64,000 bases of DNA from Caulobacter rhizosphaerae (lineage in GTDB: Bacteria > Pseudomonadota > Alphaproteobacteria > Caulobacterales > Caulobacteraceae): assembly GCF_010977555.1 (NCBI RefSeq), contig NZ_CP048815.1, positions 2,658,501 through 2,722,500 of the forward strand, read 5' to 3'. The notes below the pieces were generated by a model. The model had not been told where the DNA came from, did not search any database, and saw only the letters and a program-made list of their open reading frames with translations. A program made the position numbers and the translations under genes. Below are positions 1 to 7,540 of the stretch, piece after piece (positions within the stretch are counted from its first letter, which is position 1; each line of letters opens with the position of its first letter).

Positions 1-679
1 TGCGAAGGCCGGTGAAGATGTAGGGCGTGGTGGCCGGCAGCAGGATCTTGAAGAAATACTCGATCGGCGACAGCCGCAGCACCTTGGCGACATTGACATA
101 GTCGGTCGGGATGTTGCGCACGCCGACGGCGGTGTTGATGATGATCGGCCAGATCGAGGTGATGAAGATCACGAACAGGGCCGAGGGCTGCGCCTCGCGG
201 AAGGCGGCCAGGGAGATCGGCAGCCAGGCCAGGGGCGGCACGGTGCGCAGCACCTGGAAGATCGGGTCCAGACCCCGGTGCGCCCAGCGGTTGGAGCCGA
301 TCAGCACGCCCAGCATCACCCCGCAGATCGCGGAGATCGAGAAGCCGACCCCGACCCGCTTGAGGCTGGTCAGCACGTGCCAGAACAGGCCCTTGTCGAC
401 GCCGCCGTGATCGAAGAACGGGTTGAGGATCAGGTCTTTGGAGTCGGTCCACACCTGGACCGGCGACGGCAGCCCGCCATAGGAGTCGCCGATCGCCGCC
501 TGCCACAGGCCCAGGATCGCCAGAAGGGTCAGCAGTGGCGGCACCACAGCCGCCGCCGTCGCACCTGCCCGGCGGACGATCTCCGACCCGCGCGAGGCGC
601 GCGGCTCGGCGACCGGCGGGGCGATCACCGGCGCGGCGACCGGCTCGGCCGGTGTGAAGGAGGGCTTGGGAAAGGTCAT
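1..679 (-). CDS. ntrB: Nitrate-type ABC transporter permease, NtrB-like (3' end off window)
   Basis: Inner-membrane permease of an ABC importer of the nitrate/nitrite/cyanate (NrtB/NtrB) family. Translation from the ATG at 679 gives 226 residues before the left edge. A proline- and alanine-rich cytoplasmic N-terminus of about 45 residues precedes a hydrophobic helix (VVPPLLTLLAILGLW), then the start of the permease fold with the typical segment LRTVPPLAWLPISLAAF and the downstream NTAVGVRNIP region just before the expected EAA loop. It lies 13 bases after the binding-protein gene on the same strand, so it is the third gene of the nitrate operon. The ATPase gene would be expected off the left edge. 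Family call is secure; nitrate specificity is inferred from the neighbours. Confidence 0.9.
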   Translation of the reverse strand, partial: MTFPKPSFTPAEPVAAPVIAPPVAEPRASRGSEIVRRAGATAAAVVPPLLTLLAILGLWQAAIGDSYGGLPSPVQVWTDSKDLILNPFFDHGGVDKGLFWHVLTSLKRVGVGFSISAICGVMLGVLIGSNRWAHRGLDPIFQVLRTVPPLAWLPISLAAFREAQPSALFVIFITSIWPIIINTAVGVRNIPTDYVNVAKVLRLSPIEYFFKILLPATTPYIFTGLR

Positions 680-692
680 GCGCACGCCCTCC

Positions 693-1991
693 CTAGACCA
701 GCTTCTTGATCGGCTGGCTGGCCAGATAGGCGCCCGGATTGGCCGGGTCGAACACCTTGCCGTCGAAGAACCGCTCGACGCCCCGGCTGTCGCCGGCCGG
801 CCCGGCCTGGCCGATGCTCTTGGCCGCCGCGCGCCAGATATCCGAGCGGTTGACCTTGGTGACCAGCGCCTGGGTGTTGGTCTTCTGCGGCAGCACGCCC
901 CAGCGGATGTCCTCGGTCAGGAACCACAGGTCGTGCGACTTGAACGGGAAGCTGGCGTTGTCGGCCCAGAACTTCATGCGGTGCGGCGAATTCTTCAGCG
1001 TGCGGCCGTCGCCATAATCCACCGTGCCCTGCAGGCGGGGCAGGATGTCGCCCATCGGCACGTTGACGTACTGGCGGCCCGAGACGATCGAGCACATGGC
1101 CGGCAGGTTCGCGGCCTTGTCGCACCACAGCTGCGCTTCCTGCACGGCGGCCGTGATCGCCTGCGCGGCGCGGGGGTACTTGTCCACCCAGGCGGCGCGC
1201 ATGCCCAGAGCCTTCTCGGGGTGGTTCATCCACAGTTCCGAGGTCAGGCAGGCGGTATAGCCGACCCGCTGGTTGACCAGCTGGCCGTTCCACGGCTCGC
1301 CCACGCAGAACGCATCCTGGGTGCCGGCCTTCATGTTGGCCACCATCTGGGGCGGCGGGATGACGATGGTGGCGACGTCGGTCTCGGGATTGATGCCGCC
1401 GGCCGCCAGCCAATAGCGCACCCACAGGTCGTGGGTGCCGCCCCGGAAGGTCATCGCCACCTTGGCGATGTTGCCGGCGGCCTTCATCTGCAGGAACTTG
1501 GCCTTGGCGCCGCCGCTGTTGAGCCCGACCTTGACCGCCTTCAGGTCGTTGCCGACCGAGATGCCTTGGCCGTTGGTGTTGAGGCGAGCCAGGATGTACA
1601 TCGGCGTCGGCGCGCCGCCGGTGATCGCGCCCGTGGTCATCAGATAAGGCATGGGCGAGAGGATATGGGCGCCGTCGATGCCGCCGCGCTCGGAGCCCAG
1701 CACCAGGTTGTCGCGGGTGGCGGCCCAGGAGGCCTGCTTGACCACCTCGATGTCGGGCAGGCCGTACTTGGCGAACAGCCCGCGCTCCTTGGCGATGATC
1801 ACCGGCGCGGAGTCGGTCAGGGCGATGAAGCCCAGGCGGGCCTTGGCCACTTCGGGTCCGGCGCCGGCCGCATGGGCGCCGGCCGGGAACAGCGCCTTGG
1901 CGGCGGCGACGGTGGCGGCCGCGCCCACCAGGGCGTGGCGGCGGGTCAGGCCTGTGTCTGGCTTGGCGGCGGTCTTGTCGGTCTTGGTCAT
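693..1991 (-). CDS. nrtA: NrtA/CmpA-family nitrate ABC transporter substrate-binding protein
   Basis: Periplasmic binding protein of 432 residues that would deliver nitrate or nitrite to the NtrB permease encoded next. The N-terminus has a twin-arginine export signal (TRRHALVG, then an alanine-rich hydrophobic stretch ending near GAHAA), so Tat export is likely. The mature part opens with ARLGFIALTDSAPVIIAKE, typical of the NrtA/CmpA branch, and has the long two-lobed body expected at this length. The gene lies 21 bases after the porin gene and 13 before ntrB, giving a porin - binding protein - permease order. Bicarbonate (CmpA) is the alternative ligand. The nitrate call is supported by the leader with ANTAR-type hairpins and an NtrC-like site upstream of the operon. 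Confidence 0.92.
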   Translation of the reverse strand: MTKTDKTAAKPDTGLTRRHALVGAAATVAAAKALFPAGAHAAGAGPEVAKARLGFIALTDSAPVIIAKERGLFAKYGLPDIEVVKQASWAATRDNLVLGSERGGIDGAHILSPMPYLMTTGAITGGAPTPMYILARLNTNGQGISVGNDLKAVKVGLNSGGAKAKFLQMKAAGNIAKVAMTFRGGTHDLWVRYWLAAGGINPETDVATIVIPPPQMVANMKAGTQDAFCVGEPWNGQLVNQRVGYTACLTSELWMNHPEKALGMRAAWVDKYPRAAQAITAAVQEAQLWCDKAANLPAMCSIVSGRQYVNVPMGDILPRLQGTVDYGDGRTLKNSPHRMKFWADNASFPFKSHDLWFLTEDIRWGVLPQKTNTQALVTKVNRSDIWRAAAKSIGQAGPAGDSRGVERFFDGKVFDPANPGAYLASQPIKKLV

Positions 1992-2012
1992 GATCTCAAA
2001 TCCCGCTGGAGG

Positions 2013-3383
2013 TCAGAGTTTGTATTCGAGGGTGAACCAGGCCTTGGTCCGCGACGCCGGCGGCGTCGCCGTGCCCGCGGGCACGGTCGCTTCGCGCTGG
2101 AAGTCGGCGTACTTCAGCTGGATCGAGAGCTTGGGCGTGATGGCGGCGGCGAAGGCGACGTCCCACTCGTGACCGAGGTCGGCGCCGGTCCGCTGGTCGT
2201 TGAAGTCGTGGTAGCGGACCTGGATGTCGGTGTTGAAGAAGTAGGTCCGCTTGAACCGAGGCTTGGCGTTGAAGCTGAGGTTGGCGTCCTCGATGCCGTC
2301 GACGAAGCTCTTGTTGCCGCCCGGCGAAACGAAGGCGTCGGACCAGCCCTGGAAGGCGTGGACGGTGGCCAGGGGCGTTGTGAACCCGCGCGTCCCGTCG
2401 CCTTCCAGCGACTCGTAGCTGGCCTTGACGGTGTAGATGTCGAACGTGCCGGAGACATCGCCGCCGAAATAGGCGAGGTCGAAGTTCGGCGTATTGTGGT
2501 GGTAGTCCGACTGCTTGGCGTAGGTGGCGTTGTAGGCCAGCTGGTAGAGGCCGACCCAGGTCTTACCCGACGCCTTGACGCCCTTGGTCAGAGACGAGTT
2601 GACCGCCGAATTGCCGAAGTCCAGGGCATAGACGAAGCCTTGCAGACGCAGGGCCTCGGCCGGCGACCAGGTGGCGTTGAGCAGGTGGCTGTCGCTGTCC
2701 CAGTCGCGCAGTTCGCCCAGGATGCGGTTGACGTGCGAGATGTAGGCATAGGTCGCCTTGAATCGACCGTAGGCGACGTCGGTGCGGATGGCGTCGAAGG
2801 TCTGCTCGTCCTGGCGCCAGCCCACATTGCCGACGAAGCGCTGATCGTCGAGCAGGATGCGCTGGCGGCCGGCGACCACCTGCAGGGCGGCGCTGGGCGT
2901 CCAGGTCAGCTGGGCGCGGTTGAGTTCGGTCACGTCCGGGTCGTTGACGACGGGATAGCGCGCCTTGTCGGCGCCGTTCAGGGGGGCGGTGGTCGCACCC
3001 GGGACGTTGACGGCGTAGTGCTCGGGACCGGCCTGGCGGACGTCCTCGAACTCGATCAGGCCCTTCACGCCGTGGAACTCGGCGGTCTCCCAGCCCAGGC
3101 GGGTGCGGATGGTGAAGGCCGAGGCGTCATCCTTGAGGGTGGCGGTCTTGGTCTGGTCGACGCTTTCGTAGCGGGCGCGGACTTCCAGGATCAGTTTCCC
3201 GGCGGCGACCTGGTCGCTGAAGGTCGGCGGCGGCGGCGCGGGGGGCGGCGGTTCGGTGGCTTCGGCCGGCTGTTCGCCGGTGGTCGCCACCGGTTCCGGC
3301 GCCGATTGAGCATGGGCTGCGCCACCCAGAATCAAGGCGCAGAAAGTCGTGCTGCAAAGCAGCATTTTTCGTAGGCTTGGCAT
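2013..3383 (-). CDS. Outer-membrane porin, alginate-export-like beta-barrel
   Basis: Probable outer-membrane channel of 456 residues. There is a Sec signal peptide (LLCSTTFCALILGGAAHAQ), a proline/alanine linker of about 30 residues, then alternating polar/hydrophobic beta strands starting at ILEVRARYESVDQ and ending in FTLEYKL, with an aromatic close to the C-terminus as in barrel proteins. The pattern resembles the alginate-export/AlgE-type domain. As first gene of the nitrate operon it probably helps anions cross the outer membrane; this role is inferred from position only. Start chosen: ATG at 3383 with the G-run ribosome site at 3391-3395, directly after the leader terminator at 3404-3490. 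Confidence 0.82.
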   Translation of the reverse strand: MPSLRKMLLCSTTFCALILGGAAHAQSAPEPVATTGEQPAEATEPPPPAPPPPTFSDQVAAGKLILEVRARYESVDQTKTATLKDDASAFTIRTRLGWETAEFHGVKGLIEFEDVRQAGPEHYAVNVPGATTAPLNGADKARYPVVNDPDVTELNRAQLTWTPSAALQVVAGRQRILLDDQRFVGNVGWRQDEQTFDAIRTDVAYGRFKATYAYISHVNRILGELRDWDSDSHLLNATWSPAEALRLQGFVYALDFGNSAVNSSLTKGVKASGKTWVGLYQLAYNATYAKQSDYHHNTPNFDLAYFGGDVSGTFDIYTVKASYESLEGDGTRGFTTPLATVHAFQGWSDAFVSPGGNKSFVDGIEDANLSFNAKPRFKRTYFFNTDIQVRYHDFNDQRTGADLGHEWDVAFAAAITPKLSIQLKYADFQREATVPAGTATPPASRTKAWFTLEYKL

Positions 3384-3403
3384 GGTCTATCCCCCAGAAG
3401 GCC

Positions 3404-3490
3404 AAAAAAAACGCCCGGCGCGACCGCTTCAGCGATCACTCCGGACGTCGTTGTCCAAACGGTACCAAGCGGCTGCATCGCCGCCGGGCG
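3404..3490 (-). terminator. Leader (attenuator) terminator of the nitrate operon
   Basis: On the minus strand a perfect 9-bp stem CGCCCGGCG (3490-3482) / CGCCGGGCG (3420-3412) runs straight into eight U residues (3411-3404). It is reinforced by an inner CCGCTT/AAGCGG pairing. The U-run ends only 20 bases before the porin start codon, so this is a terminator inside the leader, in front of the first gene, not at the end of a gene. A second small hairpin lies in its loop. This arrangement implies regulated read-through. Confidence 0.85.
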
Positions 3491-3524
3491 GCCCTCTCAG
3501 GCCTTAGCGGAACGTCGTTGTCCC
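3404..3524 (-). promoter_or_regulatory. ANTAR-type (NasT/NasR) antitermination leader with two AACGAC hexaloop hairpins
   Basis: Read on the minus strand, the leader holds hairpin 1, GGGAC-AACGAC-GTTCC (3524-3509), and hairpin 2, GGAC-AACGAC-GTCC (3456-3443), with identical six-base loops. The 5' strand of the terminator lies between them and the U-run follows. ANTAR-domain proteins such as NasR, NasT and EutV bind paired hairpins whose hexaloops have A at position 1 and G at position 4; both loops fit exactly. I infer that a NasT-like protein binds the pair and blocks the terminator when nitrate or nitrite is present. No ANTAR gene is in this window. Confidence 0.75.
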
Positions 3525-3613
3525 GCGTGTTGAGACTAGGAGGGAGCCGACCGGCCGGCGCGGCAATCCGAAAACTGCACCATGTCGCATCGCAGCATGA
3601 AAACGGGGTGATT

Positions 3614-3630
3614 TGCACAGCAGCGGTGCA
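3614..3630. promoter_or_regulatory. NtrC-like dyad upstream of the nitrate operon
   Basis: The 17-bp sequence TGCACAGCAGCGGTGCA is a near-perfect dyad. It matches 11 of 12 fixed positions of the enterobacterial NtrC site (TGCACC-N5-GGTGCA). It lies about 230 bp upstream of the porin start and about 90 bp upstream of the first leader hairpin, within the gap after the sensor kinase gene. I found no convincing sigma-54 -24/-12 element next to it, so the call rests on the dyad and the nitrogen context. Confidence 0.45.
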
Positions 3631-3702
3631 CGGACGACAGAGGAGCTGCCCGGATTTCGCGCGTTTGGAAAGGGCGGCGGGCCGGGTCGGACGACCAGCT
3701 AC

Positions 3703-4815
3703 CTAGTCCTTGGGCTGAAACGGCGCCCAGGCTTCGACCAACACGCCGGGAAAGGCGCTGGTCAGGGAGATGTGACCGTTCACGAATTCCAGCCGCAAGC
3801 GCATGCCCGCCAGGCCGACGCCCGACGTCGCCGAAGCACCGTCCGGCAGACCCACCCCGTAGTCGCGGATCGACAACAGCACCATTTCGCCGGCCAGCCG
3901 CAGACCGATCGCGGCGCGCGGGCTGCCGGAGTGGCGATGCACATTGGCCAGGGCCTCCTGAGCGACGCGATACAGCGCCACCTCGGTCCGGCGGGCCATC
4001 TTCGGAAAGTCGTCGGCGATATCGATCTGCAGCGATAGTCCCGTGCGCCGCGCGAAGCCTTCCGCCATCTGCCGAATGGCGGGGCCCAGGCCCGTCTCCT
4101 CCAGAGCCGGAGGGTGCATGACGTAGGAAAGGCTGCGGATCTCTTCCAAGGCGTTGACCAGCAGGGCCTCGATCTCGACGCGAACCTTTTCCGCGCGGCC
4201 TTCGACCTTCATGGCGCCCAGCATCAGCTTGGCGCCGGTGAGGTACTGGGCGGTTCCGTCGTGAAGCTCGCGCGCGATGCGCCGGCGCTCGTCGTCCTCG
4301 GCATGGAGCAGCGCGGCGGTGGCGCGTCCAAGGGCCGCCTGGGCATGGCGCTGAACGGTGATGTCCTCCTGGGCCACGATCACCAGGGTTCGGCCGTTGC
4401 TGGAGATGCGCGTGGCGATCATCCTGGCCCACAGCGGACCGCTGGCTAGGTCCATCTGGTATTCATGGCGAAAAGGCCCGGCCTCGCCCGCCAGCAGGCC
4501 TCGGAGGCCGGCGGCCGCTTCGGACGTCTCGGACCCGCCCAGGCTGTCGCAGAAGGCGATGTAGTTCAGGCCCAGCCCATGGTTTTCCAGCGGCGGCGCG
4601 TTGAACGCGGCGAACTGCGCCCAGGCGTCGTTCACCGCGACGATCTCACCCTCGGCGTTCAGGATCGCCACGTTCGCCGTGACGGTGTCGAGAATGACTT
4701 CGTACAAACCGGAGGCGGACCCTTCGCTCATCTCGTGAGCCGTGTGCATTTCCGTAGTGAGCCTTATGTTCTGTAGGTCATGACGCGCGGTCAGCGGCGT
4801 GACGAGGCCGCGCAT
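3703..4815 (-). CDS. Cytosolic PAS-HisKA_3 sensor histidine kinase (NarX/DesK-type)
   Basis: Two-component sensor kinase of 370 residues without membrane segments. A PAS-like domain occupies about residues 35-155 (VTANVAILNAEGEIVAVNDAW ends in IVAQEDITVQRH). It is followed by a HisKA_3 dimerisation helix with the phospho-accepting His in RRRIARELHDGTAQ (about residue 184) and an HATPase_c domain with N-box (RVAQEALANVHRHS) and G-boxes (DYGVGLPDG; GVGLAGMRLR). Kinases of this type usually pair with NarL/FixJ regulators, but none is adjacent. The ATG at 4815 has a GAGGGTG ribosome site; ATG codons at 4749 and 4731 are alternatives. It lies just upstream of the nitrate operon on the same strand, so a nitrogen or redox signal is a reasonable guess, not shown. 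Confidence 0.85.
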   Translation of the reverse strand: MRGLVTPLTARHDLQNIRLTTEMHTAHEMSEGSASGLYEVILDTVTANVAILNAEGEIVAVNDAWAQFAAFNAPPLENHGLGLNYIAFCDSLGGSETSEAAAGLRGLLAGEAGPFRHEYQMDLASGPLWARMIATRISSNGRTLVIVAQEDITVQRHAQAALGRATAALLHAEDDERRRIARELHDGTAQYLTGAKLMLGAMKVEGRAEKVRVEIEALLVNALEEIRSLSYVMHPPALEETGLGPAIRQMAEGFARRTGLSLQIDIADDFPKMARRTEVALYRVAQEALANVHRHSGSPRAAIGLRLAGEMVLLSIRDYGVGLPDGASATSGVGLAGMRLRLEFVNGHISLTSAFPGVLVEAWAPFQPKD

Positions 4816-4943
4816 TGTTCACCCTCGCGGGCCAGGCTCCAAAACTTATATTTCAACGCTCCACGGCCGAATGGCGCCTGCGTTCGCCGCAAGGGTGGGA
4901 CCTCCGATTCCGGCTGATAGGGAAGTGCGGCGCGGAGGCGAAG

Positions 4944-5381
4944 CTAGGGCTCCAGGCCGTTATAGACCGCCGATCCCGGTCCGCCGGGTTGGCGCATCAC
5001 CTGGCGGCGCAGCCTGGGATCGAAGCTGATGTGCACGCAGCGGCTCTTTTCGTAGATCAGCTGATCGAACTTCAATCCGCTGTCGCGGACGCCTTTGGCG
5101 ACGTCCAGGTCGTTCAGGCCGTCGACGTGGAAATCGGCGGCGTGACCCAAGGCGTGGGCCGAGGTCGGCACGCCGCCGACCGCGGCGTTGACCTGCGGAT
5201 TTCGGTAGGCGCTGGTGATCTCGACCGGCCGGTTGAACAGCGCGCGAACGGCTTCCATGCGTTCGGCCAGGTGTTTGAGGTTTTCCAGATGCGCCGGGGT
5301 CGGGTCGTTCCTGACGCCCATCGATAGCGCCTTGCTGGAAATGGTGAATTCCTCCAGCGAGAAATGCGCGCTGAGCTTCAT
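4944..5381 (-). CDS. M15-family peptidase (D-Ala-D-Ala carboxypeptidase-like)
   Basis: Small zinc peptidase of 145 residues, of the Peptidase_M15_3 type found in murein endopeptidases and phage endolysins. The metal-binding signature is visible as TSAHALGHAADF (SxHxxGxAxD), with a third ligand in CVHISFD near residue 116. The N-terminal part (FSLEEF..SS..A) is the usual start of this family. No signal peptide is seen, so it is either cytosolic or released with help. The strong GGAGGGG ribosome site upstream of 5381 fixes the start. It stands alone, divergent from the RNA ligase-like gene; there are no phage genes nearby. Confidence 0.85.
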   Translation of the reverse strand: MKLSAHFSLEEFTISSKALSMGVRNDPTPAHLENLKHLAERMEAVRALFNRPVEITSAYRNPQVNAAVGGVPTSAHALGHAADFHVDGLNDLDVAKGVRDSGLKFDQLIYEKSRCVHISFDPRLRRQVMRQPGGPGSAVYNGLEP

Positions 5382-5502
5382 GGCCGCCCCTCCGGGTGTC
5401 GCGAAAGATTAGCGCTTAGATATCACAATCCAAACGGGAATTCCGAGACTTGGAAAACGGCGGGGCGGATCCGTGGCGCAGGCTCTGGAATCTGGACAGA
5501 AT

Positions 5503-6078
5503 ATGCCGGTGACCGACCAGTTCTCCCTCTTCGACGCGCCGCCCGTCACCGATCGGCTGTTTTTCGCGATCTTTCCCGATGTGGAAACCGCGGCCGGTAT
5601 CGCCCGCCATGCCGACGCCTTGCGCGCCTCGCACCAGCTAGGCGGCCGGCCGCTGGCGCCCGAACGGTTTCACATCACCCTGCATCACCTGGGCGACCAC
5701 GCCGGCGTGCGGCGCGATATCGTGGCGATGGCCCGTCAGGCGGCCGAGGCGATGACGGCCCCGCCGTTCGAGGTCCTCTTCGATCGCGCCGCCAGCTTCC
5801 ACAACGGCGGCAACAATCCGTTCGTCCTGCAGGGCGGCGAGGGGCTGGAAGCCCTCAAGGCCTTCCAGCGCGACCTGGGTCTGGAAATGGCGCGGGCCGG
5901 CCTTGGCAAGTGGGTGGACAGGACGTTCACGCCGCACGTGACGATGCTCTACGACAGACGACTGGTCGCCGAACAGCCGCTTCCGCCGATCCGATGGACT
6001 GTCGGCGGCTTCACCCTCGTCCATAGCCTGCTGGGGCGGACCGAGCATATCCCGCTGGCGCGATGGACGTTGCGCTGA
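5503..6078 (+). CDS. thpR: RNA 2',3'-cyclic phosphodiesterase / 2'-5' RNA ligase family (ThpR)
   Basis: Member of the 2H phosphoesterase superfamily, which hydrolyses 2',3'-cyclic phosphodiester ends of RNA and can join tRNA halves by 2'-5' links in vitro. Both catalytic HxT motifs are present: RFHITLHHLG early and FTPHVTMLY late. The body starts with RLFFAIFPD, the canonical opening of the family. The length from the ATG at 5503 is 191 residues. A GTG at 5473 would add ten residues that look non-conserved, so I prefer the ATG, with moderate certainty. The gene is monocistronic, convergent with the MocR regulator gene downstream. Confidence 0.85.
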   Translation: MPVTDQFSLFDAPPVTDRLFFAIFPDVETAAGIARHADALRASHQLGGRPLAPERFHITLHHLGDHAGVRRDIVAMARQAAEAMTAPPFEVLFDRAASFHNGGNNPFVLQGGEGLEALKAFQRDLGLEMARAGLGKWVDRTFTPHVTMLYDRRLVAEQPLPPIRWTVGGFTLVHSLLGRTEHIPLARWTLR

Positions 6079-6098
6079 AAGCGAGGGCCCTCGTCGCG

Positions 6099-7469
6099 TC
6101 AGATGATCAGCGGTGGCTTCAGCAGGGCCGAGACATGGTCCAACGCCTGGCGCAGCAGCGACGCCTTGGCGGGACCTCCCAGCGAGATGCGCAGTCCGAC
6201 GGGCGCGTCAGGCGTCGTGGCGAAGGCGTCCGACGCGACGAGGGCCAGGCCGCGCGCGGCCGCCAGCGTGCGAAAGCCGTTGGTGTCCAGGCCGGGCGGC
6301 AGGTCCAGCCAGACGTGAAGCCCCTCGGCGTCACCTTGGGCGGCGGGCAAGACCTCGGCGGCGAGGGCTCGCCGCATCCGGGCCTCGCGCCGCACGCCGG
6401 CCAGGATCCGTTCGGCGGTTCCGTCGCGGAGCCAGCGGATGGCGATGGCCGTGGTCAGGGGCGATCCCATCAGGGCGGTGGCGTGCAGCGCGTCGGCCAC
6501 CTGTCGGGCCATCGCGGCGGTCGGGGTCGATACGAAGGCGGTGCGCAGGCCCGGCGACAGGGTCTTGGACAGCGTGGCGATGTGGAAGGACCGCTCCGGC
6601 GCCAATGAGGCGATGGCGGGCAGGGGGCTGTCGAACAGCCGGCTGTAGGGATCGTCCTCGATCAGCCAGGCGTCGCTGGCGAGGACGGTAGCGGCGATCT
6701 CGCGACGCCGCGCCAAGCCCATGGTCGTGGCGACCGGATTGCGGGTGGTCGGGACCAGATAGACGGCGGCGGGCTTCTGTTCGGCGCAGAGTCGGGCCAG
6801 GACCTCGGGCAGGAAGCCTTCGGCGTCCACCGGGCAGGGAATCAAGCGCAGGCCCAGCCGCGCGGTCAGGGCGATGATTCCGGGATAGGTCAGGGGCTCG
6901 ACCACAAGACCGGCGCCGAGCGAGGCGATCATGGTGAGAACCGCCGTCAGGGCCGACTGCGCTCCAGGGCTGACCACGATCCGCTCGGATCCGATCGGGC
7001 CCAGGGCAGGCGCCAGCCACGCCGCGCCGGCCGCGCGCTGTCCTGGCGCGCCGGGACCGGCGTGATAGGCCATCAGGGTCGCCACGTCGGTGCGGTCGAG
7101 GATCGCGGCGGTCGTTTCCTTGAGCAGCGTCGCCAAGGACACGCCCTGCGGCGGCGGCGGCAGGTTCATGCTCAGATCGACCAGTCCAGCCTCGTCCTCC
7201 ATGGCGCGGCGACGTACGAAGGTGCCGCGTCCCACCGCGCCCTCGACAAGGCCCCGGCCTCGGGCGGCCCCATAGGCGCGGGTGATGGTGGTGAAGTCGA
7301 CGCCCAGCTGGTCGGCCACGACGCGCTGGGGCGGCAATTGATCGCCCGGCTGCAACTCGCCCTCGCGCATCGCCGTTTCAAGGGCGTCGACCAGCGCCAG
7401 ATAGATTGGGCGGCCATCGCCCGCGCGGACGTGCCGCAGCCAGGCGGTCGTCGGTCGATCCCGAGTCAT
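6099..7469 (-). CDS. MocR/GabR-type regulator: GntR winged helix fused to aminotransferase fold
   Basis: Transcription regulator of 456 residues. A winged-helix GntR domain (about residues 1-80: IYLALVDALETAMREGELQPG then LPPQRVVADQLGV) is joined to a class-I aminotransferase-like domain with the PLP lysine in TLSKTLSPGLR. MocR proteins sense amino compounds or PLP through the aminotransferase fold and bind direct or inverted repeats in their own promoter region. The start at 7469 is preferred over the ATG at 7529: it has a GGAAAAG ribosome site and leaves the operator at 7491-7518 outside the coding region. It is divergent from the DUF983 gene, the obvious candidate target. The effector is unknown. 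Confidence 0.88.
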   Translation of the reverse strand: MTRDRPTTAWLRHVRAGDGRPIYLALVDALETAMREGELQPGDQLPPQRVVADQLGVDFTTITRAYGAARGRGLVEGAVGRGTFVRRRAMEDEAGLVDLSMNLPPPPQGVSLATLLKETTAAILDRTDVATLMAYHAGPGAPGQRAAGAAWLAPALGPIGSERIVVSPGAQSALTAVLTMIASLGAGLVVEPLTYPGIIALTARLGLRLIPCPVDAEGFLPEVLARLCAEQKPAAVYLVPTTRNPVATTMGLARRREIAATVLASDAWLIEDDPYSRLFDSPLPAIASLAPERSFHIATLSKTLSPGLRTAFVSTPTAAMARQVADALHATALMGSPLTTAIAIRWLRDGTAERILAGVRREARMRRALAAEVLPAAQGDAEGLHVWLDLPPGLDTNGFRTLAAARGLALVASDAFATTPDAPVGLRISLGGPAKASLLRQALDHVSALLKPPLII

Positions 7470-7490
7470 GGTTGCTTTTCCATGGCGTGA

Positions 7491-7540
7491 TGCATACATT
7501 TTGTATAGAATGTATGCAACAAGGCTCACATTGTATGGAA
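7491..7540. promoter_or_regulatory. Operator between mocR-type gene and DUF983 gene
   Basis: A perfect 10-bp inverted repeat, TGCATACATT (7491-7500) and AATGTATGCA (7509-7518), surrounds TTGTATAG. In addition TTGTATAGAA (7501-7510) recurs as TTGTATGGAA at 7531-7540, exactly 30 bp away, with 9 of 10 bases matching; the second copy overlaps the DUF983 start codon. Direct repeats about three helical turns apart are the usual binding pattern of MocR dimers. The AT-rich block stands out in GC-rich DNA. Confidence 0.65.

Larger units (their letters stand above)
3384..3702. other. 319-bp gap: promoter and leader of the nitrate operon
   Basis: This non-coding stretch separates the kinase stop (3703) from the porin start (3383), both on the minus strand. 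It holds the NtrC-like dyad (3614-3630), a half-site resembling TGGTGCA near 3578-3585, the two hexaloop hairpins and the leader terminator, and the porin ribosome site. The transcription start should lie between about 3530 and 3600, but I could not place -35/-10 elements with confidence. Confidence 0.6.

Noticed and set aside
654..3374. A 906-residue open frame on the plus strand opposite the nitrate operon
   Set aside because: It is the antisense shadow of the binding protein and porin genes, a usual effect of high GC; composition is Ala/Gly/Arg/Asp repeats without domains.
3560..3600. Possible sigma-54 -24/-12 promoter for the nitrate operon (GG then GC pattern)
   Set aside because: The spacing between the GG and GC dinucleotides is wrong for sigma-54.
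4944..5381. The M15 peptidase as a prophage endolysin remnant
   Set aside because: No holin, tail or integrase genes near, and normal base composition; peptidases of this kind are also chromosomal.
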